A DNA stretch of 64,000 nt from Prosthecobacter debontii (lineage in GTDB: Bacteria; Verrucomicrobiota; Verrucomicrobiia; Verrucomicrobiales; Verrucomicrobiaceae): positions 59,442 through 123,441 of the forward strand of contig CAMAQH010000011.1 of the NCBI GenBank assembly GCA_945860295.1, in the 5' to 3' direction. The notes under the pieces were generated by a model. That model saw only the letters and a list, made by a program, of their open reading frames with translations. It did not search any database and was not told the DNA's origin. The position numbers and the translations under genes are program-made. This document shows positions 47,096 to 54,466 of the stretch, one piece after another. Position 1 is the stretch's first letter. Each line of letters starts with the position of its first letter.

Positions 47096-47143
47096 TGCTT
47101 GCAGAGTCCATGCAGGCGTAGAGGTGTCAATGGTTCTGAGTGC

Positions 47144-47171
47144 TTGCTAGTGGTTAAACAGCGCCTAGTAT
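47144..47171 (+). promoter_or_regulatory. Candidate promoter for the beta-CASP gene
   Basis: TTGCTA (47144-47149), a 16-base spacer and TAGTAT (47166-47171) match sigma-70 consensus at four of six positions each. The ATG is 30 bases downstream and has no Shine-Dalgarno sequence. Confidence 0.3.
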
Positions 47172-47201
47172 CGGCCTCCCGTTTTCCTCTGTAAATTTAT
47201 C

Positions 47202-48566
47202 ATGCGATTTTCTAACCTCACACGCCGCCGCGAGATCGGTGCCAATAGCTACCTGATCGAGTCTGGCGAAAGCCGTGTGGTGTTAGATGCGGGGATGCAT
47301 CCTAAAGAGGTGGGTTTTGATGCATTGCCAGACTTTGGCCCGTTGCCGCAGGACTCGGCGAACGCGATCATCATCACTCATGCGCACCATGACCACATCG
47401 GCTCACTGCCTGTGCTGATGCGCAAGCAGCCAAATGCGCCCGTGATCATGACTGAGCCGACGGGTGAGATCGCCAGTGGGATGCTGCATAATTCGGTCAA
47501 TGTCATGACCTCTCAGCGTGAGGAATTGAGCATCACGGAATACCCTTTTTTCACGCACAAGGAGCTGGATGAAAATCGCGCCAGCTACAGCTACCGCGAT
47601 TTGAAGAAGCCGTTTGAAATCCCAGGCACAGAGATGACCGGCACATTCTATGATGCAGGCCACATTCTCGGCTCGACCGGCGTCATGATTCGGGAAAACG
47701 GCAACACGCTGTTTTACTCAGGTGATGTGAACTTTGAAGCGCAGACGATCTGCATGGCCGCAGACTTTCCCACAAGCGGCATTGATGTTCTGGTGATGGA
47801 AACCACACGCGGCACCTATGAGCGTGCAGTCGGCTTTACCAGGCGCGCTGAAAAGGAGCGGTTGGCAGCGGTGATTCGTGACACGTTTGATGCCAATGGC
47901 TCAGTGCTTATCCCCGTTTTCGCGCTCGGCAAGACTCAGGAGGTGATGCTCATGCTCCATGAACTACGCCAGGAAGGGCTCATCCCTGAGATGCCGCTGC
48001 ACATTGGCGGACTCGGCACGAAAGTCACCGTACTTTATGATCACTACACGGATAACTCACGGCGTAACTACGCTGGATTCAGACTGCTAGAGGACATTAA
48101 CATGCTCGTGCAGCCCAAAGGCCGCCGTCGTGGACCGCGCCAGTTTGAGTATCAGCCGCGCGCCATTTACGCGCTTTCCAGTGGCATGATGACAGAGGGC
48201 ACCACCTCCAATAAATTTGCCGGGCGGTTCATCGAAAACCCACGCAATGCCGTGGCCTTCGTCGGCTATACCGATCCGCTTTCTCCCGGCTACAGACTGC
48301 GCACGGCTAAGCAGGGAGAGAAGATCAAGCTTGCACCTGATCAGCAGGCCTTTGAGCTGCACGCACGAATCGAAAGCTTCGATCTCAGTGCTCACGCGAC
48401 TCGTGAACAGATCGCTGACTACGTTGAAAAAGTGCGGCCTAAAAAGCTACTCATGGTTCACGGTGAAGAGCCATCTCAGCAATGGTTCTTGGCACGTTTT
48501 GCGCAGACACTCAACGGCACCGAGATCATCCGGCCTGAGCCGCATGTACCAGTGGATCTCTGGTAA
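47202..48566 (+). CDS. Metallo-beta-lactamase/beta-CASP ribonuclease
   Basis: 454 residues. The zinc-binding motif HAHHDH lies at residues 60-65; further metal ligands are DAGHILGSTGVMI and FYSGDVNFE. The beta-CASP region contains SVLIPVFALGKTQEVMLML and the late motif SLSAHATREQIADYVEKVRP with HGE. It resembles archaeal CPSF-like and bacterial YsH1-type RNases rather than RNase J, which is longer and has a C-terminal extension. It would cut or degrade RNA. The RNase R gene ends 3 bases away on the other strand, so two RNA-decay genes lie together. Confidence 0.9.
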   Translation: MRFSNLTRRREIGANSYLIESGESRVVLDAGMHPKEVGFDALPDFGPLPQDSANAIIITHAHHDHIGSLPVLMRKQPNAPVIMTEPTGEIASGMLHNSVNVMTSQREELSITEYPFFTHKELDENRASYSYRDLKKPFEIPGTEMTGTFYDAGHILGSTGVMIRENGNTLFYSGDVNFEAQTICMAADFPTSGIDVLVMETTRGTYERAVGFTRRAEKERLAAVIRDTFDANGSVLIPVFALGKTQEVMLMLHELRQEGLIPEMPLHIGGLGTKVTVLYDHYTDNSRRNYAGFRLLEDINMLVQPKGRRRGPRQFEYQPRAIYALSSGMMTEGTTSNKFAGRFIENPRNAVAFVGYTDPLSPGYRLRTAKQGEKIKLAPDQQAFELHARIESFDLSAHATREQIADYVEKVRPKKLLMVHGEEPSQQWFLARFAQTLNGTEIIRPEPHVPVDLW

Positions 48567-48569
48567 AGA

Positions 48570-50795
48570 TTACGATTTGCGACGCTTGCCGAAGCTCTTC
48601 TTCGAGCCTGGCACTTTCGCCGCAAAGGTTTTCTTAGGGCGGTCCTGCCAGTCGCGTTTCGGCGGACTTTCTGTGGTAGCGCTGCCCTCTTTCACGAGCT
48701 GGAAATCGACCTGTTTCTTGAAGCGATCCAGCTTGTAGATCTGCACCGTGAGCCGATCACCTAGCTTGATGATGCGGCGGCTATGACGCCCGACAAGATG
48801 CTCGCGGACAGGATCAAGCATAAAGAAATCATCCGGGATCGCCGATAGCGGCACGAGTCCGCTCATGCCGAGATCTGAGACATCGACAAAGAAGCCAAAG
48901 TTCCGCACATCTGTCACCAGCGCGCTGTAGGGCTGTGGGCTTTTGGCCGTGAGTTGTGCTTCGAGATAGGCGTAAAGTTTGACCTCTTTGCTGTCGCGCT
49001 CAGCGTCTGACGAGTTCTTTTCAGTGAGGCTGATGTGCTCAGCGATCTGCTTTGCCGCACTGACCTGAAGCTCGACTTTATCAAACAGCGCACGATGCAC
49101 GACGAGGTCGGCGTAGCGGCGGATGGGCGAGGTGAAGTGTGTGTACTTCGTCTTCGCCAACCCATAGTGCCCCAGCGGCTCCACGGCATAGCGAGCACGC
49201 ATGAGCGACTTCAGGAATCCGATCTTCAAAGCCTGACCGATGGGCAGCGTGCCGAGCTTGGCCAAGAGCTTCTGTACCTCAGGTCGGTGATTTAGATTGC
49301 CACAAGGCACTCGGTGACTGAGCACGTCTTCACGGTAATCATTGAGGCGCTTTTCTTTGGGTGACTCATGCACGCGATACACGGCAGGCCGATCGAGCTG
49401 CATGAGTCGGCCTGCGACAGCTTCATTGGCAAGCAGCATGTATTCCTCAATGAGTTGATGGGAGATGTCGTTCTCGATGCGTTCGATGCGCAGCACCTTG
49501 CCATGCTCATCAAGGCGGATCTTGTTTTCAGGGAAGTCGAGATCGAGTGAGCCATTGTCAAAGCGATGCCCACGAATGCGCTGAGCCATATCATTCGCGT
49601 CATGGAGCATTTGCTCGATCTCGTCAGCGGGCGCCTTCTGCAGCGCGGTAAAGGCGGCCTTGTAAGTGTAGCGGCGCTTTGAGTGGATGATGGCGGCGCA
49701 GAATTTTGAGCTGATAACTTTCCCCTCATGACTCAGGACAAACTCCACACACTTTGTCAGGCGATCCAAGCCGGGCTTCAGTGAGCAGAGTTCATTGCTC
49801 AGCGCTTCTGGCAGCATCGGTATGACACGATCTACCAAGTAAGTGGAGTTCCCGCGCTTCTTGGCTTCCACATCCAAGGCACTGCCAGACTTCACATAGT
49901 GGGACACATCGGCGATGTGGACCCAGAGTTTCCACTGATCCTTACCATGGCGCTGCAGGCAGATGGCATCATCAAAATCACGCGCATCATCGGGGTCGAT
50001 GGTAACGACATTGTGCTTCCGGCAGTCGATGCGGCCTTTGGCTTCCTCGGCACTCGGTTGGTTGTCTGGCCTCGATTTGGCGATGCTGTTGGCTTCTGCG
50101 AGCACGTTCTTTGGGAAGTGCAGCGCCAGCGCGTAATGCCGCAGAACAGAGAGCATATCCACGCCCTCAGCATCGGGCGCACCGAGCACCTCGATGATCT
50201 CTCCTTCAGGCGGTGTCTGACGTGATTCCCATTGAAGAATCTCGACGACGACCTTATCGCCAATATGAGCGACACGGCCCACATCGCGCGGCTCAGGTAC
50301 ATGGATCGCTGAGGGCAGACGTGGATCATCCGGCGTGACAAAGAGGAACTGGCGGCCCTTTTGCAGCGTGCCGACAAACTGTGTCCTACCTCGTTCAAGG
50401 ATGCGCACCACGGCGCCCGTATTTTCTGCGGGCACGGATTTACGCAGGCCCTGAGCGCGCACATCACGGCGGACCAAAACGCGGTCACCATGCATAGCCG
50501 TGTCAGTCGCATTTTCAGGGATGCCGATCTCGCCGATGCCTGCCTCATCAGGCTGCACAAAGCCGCGCCCACCACGCGTGATCTGGATCACACCGGGGAT
50601 TAAATCAGCCACGCGGGACTGAATGTAGCGATTGCCTTTGGTCCGCAGGATCAGTCCGCGCGTGCTCATGCCGAGTAAACAGCGCTGCAATTCCTGCTGC
50701 TGATTGGGCTGGAGATGCAGCAAGCTAATCAACTCGGGGACATTCGAGGGCGTGTAGTCTGCCTGTCCGAGCAGTCGGAGGATTTTCGATTCCAT
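48570..50795 (-). CDS. rnr: Ribonuclease R
   Basis: 741 residues. An N-terminal winged-helix region is followed by cold-shock domains (GIPENATDTAMHGDRVLVRR). The RNB catalytic domain has VVTIDPDDARDFDDAICLQR with the four conserved Asp residues, then VSHYVKSGSALDVEAKKRGN. The S1 domain lies near 635-710 (YSALVTDVRNFGFFVDVSDL) and the tail is Lys/Arg-rich (SKKSFGKRRKS). It is a 3'-5' exoribonuclease that degrades structured RNA. Length is slightly short of the E. coli enzyme (813), mainly in the tail. It is divergent from the cytochrome c peroxidase gene. Confidence 0.96.
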   Translation of the reverse strand: MESKILRLLGQADYTPSNVPELISLLHLQPNQQQELQRCLLGMSTRGLILRTKGNRYIQSRVADLIPGVIQITRGGRGFVQPDEAGIGEIGIPENATDTAMHGDRVLVRRDVRAQGLRKSVPAENTGAVVRILERGRTQFVGTLQKGRQFLFVTPDDPRLPSAIHVPEPRDVGRVAHIGDKVVVEILQWESRQTPPEGEIIEVLGAPDAEGVDMLSVLRHYALALHFPKNVLAEANSIAKSRPDNQPSAEEAKGRIDCRKHNVVTIDPDDARDFDDAICLQRHGKDQWKLWVHIADVSHYVKSGSALDVEAKKRGNSTYLVDRVIPMLPEALSNELCSLKPGLDRLTKCVEFVLSHEGKVISSKFCAAIIHSKRRYTYKAAFTALQKAPADEIEQMLHDANDMAQRIRGHRFDNGSLDLDFPENKIRLDEHGKVLRIERIENDISHQLIEEYMLLANEAVAGRLMQLDRPAVYRVHESPKEKRLNDYREDVLSHRVPCGNLNHRPEVQKLLAKLGTLPIGQALKIGFLKSLMRARYAVEPLGHYGLAKTKYTHFTSPIRRYADLVVHRALFDKVELQVSAAKQIAEHISLTEKNSSDAERDSKEVKLYAYLEAQLTAKSPQPYSALVTDVRNFGFFVDVSDLGMSGLVPLSAIPDDFFMLDPVREHLVGRHSRRIIKLGDRLTVQIYKLDRFKKQVDFQLVKEGSATTESPPKRDWQDRPKKTFAAKVPGSKKSFGKRRKS

Positions 50796-50859
50796 TGGTC
50801 TAAAGTGGCACAGCCGGAGCCAAAGCGCACGATTTGTCTTCTGCGCTCTTAACAGAAGA

Positions 50860-50889
50860 TTTACAAAAATTTGGGTTTAGTCACACAAT
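50860..50889 (+). promoter_or_regulatory. Candidate promoter for the cytochrome c peroxidase gene
   Basis: TTTACA (50860-50865, five of six matches), an 18-base spacer and CACAAT (50884-50889, four of six) lie 33 bases before the ATG in the intergenic region shared with rnr. Confidence 0.35.
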
Positions 50890-50922
50890 CGCTTAACGCA
50901 GTGATGGTGATATGAGTTCGTT

Positions 50923-52281
50923 ATGATGAAATATCTTCCGCTTCTCACACTCCTGATCGCGCAGCCGCTCATGGCGCAATTACCAACTGGCACGGAGCTG
51001 AGCATCGCCCCTGGCATAGGCAGCCTTTTCGTCAACATCACGGAGCCGGGCAATCATGTCTGGGTGCTGCAAAGCTCACCGAATCTGTCGAACTGGACTG
51101 ACATCCAGACGATGAAGATTCACAATGGCCGCTATCGCCGCACTTTCAGCACGAGTGGACTGCCCAGCGGCTTCTTTTATCAGGCGTCCATCAATTCGGC
51201 TGGCCAGACGCTGACGAGCACCACGGCAAGCGCACTGCTGATCGGAGCCAGTCCACCAAACTACGCGAGTCCCACGCTGCCGCCCTCGTTCGCACAAAAT
51301 CCGATCCCAGCACAGGACAACACGCCCGTGGGAAACCCAACCACAGACACGGGTGCCGAGCTGGGTCGTGTGCTCTTTTATGATAAGCGACTCTCGATCA
51401 ATCAGACGATCTCCTGCTCCTCATGCCATCAGCAGGCGCATGGCTTCTCCGACCCGCGCCCGTTCAGCGTCGGGTTTGCAGGCGGTCTCACGGACCGCAA
51501 CTCCATGGGTCTGGCTCATGCGCGCTGGTATCAGCGCCGCTCCTTTTTCTGGGACGAACGCGCCGCCACACTGGAGATTCAGGTGCTGCAGCCGATTCAA
51601 AATTCGGTGGAGATGGGCATGACGCTGCCTGCATTGGAGACGCGCTTGAATGCCGAGCCGTATTACACCGACCTCTTCAATCGCGTGTTCGGTACGCCAG
51701 TCGTCACCTCAGATCGCATCTCACGTGCGCTGGCGCAGTTCGTCCGCTCCATCGTCTCTGTGCAGTCAAAGTATGATGTGGGCGCGGCCTCTGGCTTTAC
51801 CAATTTCACGGCGGAGGAGAATCAGGGCAGGCAAATCTTCAACACACCAACACAAGGCAACTGCGCCGCCTGCCATGGCACGGACAACTTTGTGCCCGGT
51901 GGCGGTCCGGCCAACAACAACGGCATTGAGAATCCCTCTGTGGATAGAGGCATAGGCGCGATCACCGGCCTGACGACGGACGATGGTAAATTTAAAGTAC
52001 CCTCGCTGCGTAACATCGAGCTGACTGCGCCCTTCATGCATGATGGTCGTTTCAATACGCTAGAGCAGGTGGTGGAGTTTTATAATTCAGGTGTCGCCGC
52101 TCATCCCAATCTCTCACCGCCGCTGCGCAATCCTCCCGGCCAGGGACCACCAGGATCTCCGCGTCGTTTGAATCTTACCGTCGCGCAAAAGGCGGCTCTC
52201 GTGGCCTTCATGAAGACGCTGACCGATCCAAATCTCGCCACGAATCCCAAGTGCAGCGATCCCTTTAACTACGGGGACTGA
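50923..52281 (+). CDS. Di-haem cytochrome c peroxidase/MauG family protein
   Basis: 452 residues. Signal peptide 1-18 (LPLLTLLIAQPLMA). Residues 25-95 form a beta-rich module (VWVLQSSPNLSNWTDIQTMK) common at the ends of verrucomicrobial exported proteins. The catalytic part has haem site one CSSCH (C165, C168, H169) and haem site two CAACH (C314, C317, H318), plus FFWDERAATLEIQVLQPIQN and the end region PFMHDGRFNTLEQVVEFYN. It would reduce hydrogen peroxide with electrons from a small cytochrome or modify another protein as MauG does. The N-terminal module is the unusual part. Confidence 0.92.
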   Translation: MMKYLPLLTLLIAQPLMAQLPTGTELSIAPGIGSLFVNITEPGNHVWVLQSSPNLSNWTDIQTMKIHNGRYRRTFSTSGLPSGFFYQASINSAGQTLTSTTASALLIGASPPNYASPTLPPSFAQNPIPAQDNTPVGNPTTDTGAELGRVLFYDKRLSINQTISCSSCHQQAHGFSDPRPFSVGFAGGLTDRNSMGLAHARWYQRRSFFWDERAATLEIQVLQPIQNSVEMGMTLPALETRLNAEPYYTDLFNRVFGTPVVTSDRISRALAQFVRSIVSVQSKYDVGAASGFTNFTAEENQGRQIFNTPTQGNCAACHGTDNFVPGGGPANNNGIENPSVDRGIGAITGLTTDDGKFKVPSLRNIELTAPFMHDGRFNTLEQVVEFYNSGVAAHPNLSPPLRNPPGQGPPGSPRRLNLTVAQKAALVAFMKTLTDPNLATNPKCSDPFNYGD

Positions 52282-52337
52282 GCGGCGGCAGTGAAAGTCA
52301 CCAGTCCAACCAGATAAGGTGGACCGTATGTTCTAGA

Positions 52338-52871
52338 ATGACATATACAGTTCGCCTTTTTTTATGCCTCTGGTTAACCGGTTTGGCTGCCTGCTCCACT
52401 TCGATGAAACTGCCGCCACTTCAAACCGTCTTGCATGTCGATCTCCCGCGTTATGCGGGTGATTGGTATGTTTATGCCCACATCCCCTATTCTTTGGAGA
52501 AAGGTAAGGTGGGCACTCTTGATCGTTATGTTCTGCGTCCTGATGGCAAGATGGATAACATCTTCCTTTTCCGCCGAGGCTCGCTGGATGCGCCACTGGA
52601 GCAGTGGAAAGGTGTGGCCTGGGTGAAGAATAAAAAGACCCAAGCAGAATGGCGGGTGCAGTTTATCTGGCCGCTGCGTATGCCTTATCTCATCATTGAT
52701 CTCGACCCTGAATATCAATGGAGCGTCGTCGGCTATCCTAACCGTAAGCTTGCATGGGTGCTGAGTCGCCAACCAACGATGAGTGAAGCGACCTATCACG
52801 GCATTCTCAAGCGTCTGGCGTTGCAGGGATATGATCCCGTGAAGTTGGTAAAAGTGCTTCAGCGCGAATAG
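52338..52871 (+). CDS. blc: Outer-membrane lipocalin lipoprotein
   Basis: 177 residues. The lipobox LAACS gives a lipid-anchored Cys19. The lipocalin start motif GDWYVYAHIPYSLEKGK follows, then beta-strands typical of Blc (WRVQFIWPLRMPYLIIDLDP, YQWSVVGYPNRKLAWVLSRQ). The C-terminal helix is MSEATYHGILKRLALQGYDP. Blc-type proteins bind lysophospholipids or fatty acids and help repair the envelope. It follows the peroxidase gene by 56 bases. The gene name is by similarity to E. coli blc. Confidence 0.88.
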   Translation: MTYTVRLFLCLWLTGLAACSTSMKLPPLQTVLHVDLPRYAGDWYVYAHIPYSLEKGKVGTLDRYVLRPDGKMDNIFLFRRGSLDAPLEQWKGVAWVKNKKTQAEWRVQFIWPLRMPYLIIDLDPEYQWSVVGYPNRKLAWVLSRQPTMSEATYHGILKRLALQGYDPVKLVKVLQRE

Positions 52872-52876
52872 TGGCG

Positions 52877-53755
52877 TCAAGTGCCAAACGGAGGCGGACC
52901 GAAGCCTCGAGGCGGGGGAGGTCCGAAGCCGGGACCGCCGCGGCGACCACGCCCTTTTGGCGGGCCACCACCTGGCGGGCCTTTCTTTTGAAAGCTGCTA
53001 TCGGGTTCACCGCGCCACTGACGGCTGAGATACGGGAAAGTTTCCGTGATGAAGTAATGATAAATGCCTTGAGGATATTCGGGCGTGATGCCGACACGGC
53101 CATTGCAATCATCGAGATCGCCAGAGCCAGCGATATACTCGTAGTCAGCGGTGAAAGTGCCATCGTATTCACCACCTGGACCACGATTGCCTTTGGGACG
53201 TTGGCCTTTTTTGAGCTGATAGCTGGAGCGCATCTTTTGTGCCGAACTGCTCGCATAGATGGGGAAGCCATCGGCAGCCCAACCGATGTGGATCATCTGC
53301 GAATCGGTGCCGAGCTTTGCGATCAAGCCCGTGGGCGGGCCGTGATAATGATACACTCCGCCGGGTTGCACATGTGCGTCGTTTTGATCCAGGCCGAGAT
53401 CAATCTTGCCGCTTTTCGCCTCGTAGTTCCAGGCGCGATCGCCATTCCAAAACTCAGCCGTGCCCGCCTCAAAGGGCACACCATTCACAGCGATGCCAAA
53501 CGAGGCATGATTCGCAGGCAGCGGTTTGGCGGCTGATTTAGGCGTCAGCGTCATGCGGAACTCATATCGCTGCGCAGAGATCGAGTTGGGATTGCCGGGA
53601 TTTGGAAACTGGCCCGTCGCATGATCCGGGATGCCGTTGGAGATGATGATGCACTTGCCTTTGGCTTCAGTGATCTTGACCTGCGGAGCCTCCAGTGCTG
53701 TGGCGAGGATGGCACAACTGATGAAAAGTAGGGTGATGGCGGAGCGTGTTTTCAT
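52877..53755 (-). CDS. YHYH domain protein, secreted
   Basis: 292 residues from the ATG at 53755; a TTG 15 bases upstream is less likely. Signal peptide about 1-19. The name-giving motif is GGVYHYHGPPTGLIAKLG, followed by GWAADGFPIYASSS and DLDDCNGRVGITPEYPQGIY then HYFITETFPYLSRQWRGEP. The C-terminal 50 residues are Gly/Pro/Arg-rich (GPPGGGPPKGRGRRGGPG). The fold and function of the YHYH family are not settled; His clusters suggest a metal site. It is convergent with the lipocalin gene. Confidence 0.9.
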   Translation of the reverse strand: MKTRSAITLLFISCAILATALEAPQVKITEAKGKCIIISNGIPDHATGQFPNPGNPNSISAQRYEFRMTLTPKSAAKPLPANHASFGIAVNGVPFEAGTAEFWNGDRAWNYEAKSGKIDLGLDQNDAHVQPGGVYHYHGPPTGLIAKLGTDSQMIHIGWAADGFPIYASSSAQKMRSSYQLKKGQRPKGNRGPGGEYDGTFTADYEYIAGSGDLDDCNGRVGITPEYPQGIYHYFITETFPYLSRQWRGEPDSSFQKKGPPGGGPPKGRGRRGGPGFGPPPPRGFGPPPFGT

Positions 53756-53860
53756 ATCGAGGTGCAGCAATAACGCACGGCACGGCCTGTGGTTTTGAGG
53801 CTTTACCTGCGCTTAACAATTTCATAGAGTAGCCGTTGTTCATCGTGCTGCGTTCCGCTC

Positions 53861-54334
53861 ATCTCAGACGCCAACGAGACCTGGGCGCTGCATCGTTCGG
53901 GCGATGCGGCCAAGCTCGATGTTAGCGTGCAGCGCGGCGGTGCAGCGCAGGTTTTGAAAATGGATCTGCCGAAAGGCTGGCGCTACGCGACCGACAATAC
54001 CGACCGCTCGACCGCATGGTCCCTGCGCGTTATGGCGGCAGGCGGGCTGAACCTCGTTGTTATCACCGAGGATGAGTGTAAGCAGCGCGGTCTCGGCACA
54101 GATGGCATGGCACTGTGGGTCAAAGGCCGCGGCATTTATGGTCCGCGCGCCGCAGCCAAGAAAGCAGGCTTTCAAAAAGACGACGTGCTCGTCGAAGTCG
54201 CAGGCATCAAAGAGAACATCACCGAAAGCCGCCTGCATGGCCACCTGATGCAGTAACATCAACAAGGCGAGCGAGTCCCCGTTACCGTCCTGCGCGGTGA
54301 CAAGAGCGTGGAATTGAAGCTGCCGATGCAGTGA
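53861..54334 (+). pseudogene. C-terminal remnant of a Trx7/PDZ-type protein
   Basis: Starts with no ATG in SDANETWALHRSGDAAKLDV, runs through LPKGWRYATDNTDRSTAWSL and the PDZ-like GIYGPRAAAKKAGFQKDDVL, then meets an in-frame TAA at 54254-54256. After it the frame stays coding: GERVPVTVLRGDKSVELKLP, ending at 54332-54334. The layout matches the C-terminal half of the Trx7/PDZ (seleno)protein family. The thioredoxin half and the start are missing and there is a nonsense codon, so it is a dead gene. Confidence 0.7.
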
Positions 54335-54336
54335 TG

Positions 54337-54412
54337 TTCGGACCACCGCCTTCAGGCGGAACGATTCGTGTGGACAGCACCTTCCCAGACCGGCTGAAGC
54401 CGGGACTCCGAA
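54337..54412. repeat. Double-hairpin palindromic element
   Basis: A 76-base element begins TTCGGA and ends TCCGAA (inverted ends). Inside are two mirror hairpins: CCGCC-TTCA-GGCGG (54346-54359) and CCGGC-TGAA-GCCGG (54390-54403), with complementary loops. It has the look of a dispersed REP-like element. No second copy was seen in this window. Confidence 0.5.
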
Positions 54413-54466
54413 TAGTCTCCGAACTCCAAGCTTGGCGAAGCTGTGTGCGCCGCCTAGCATCTCTTC

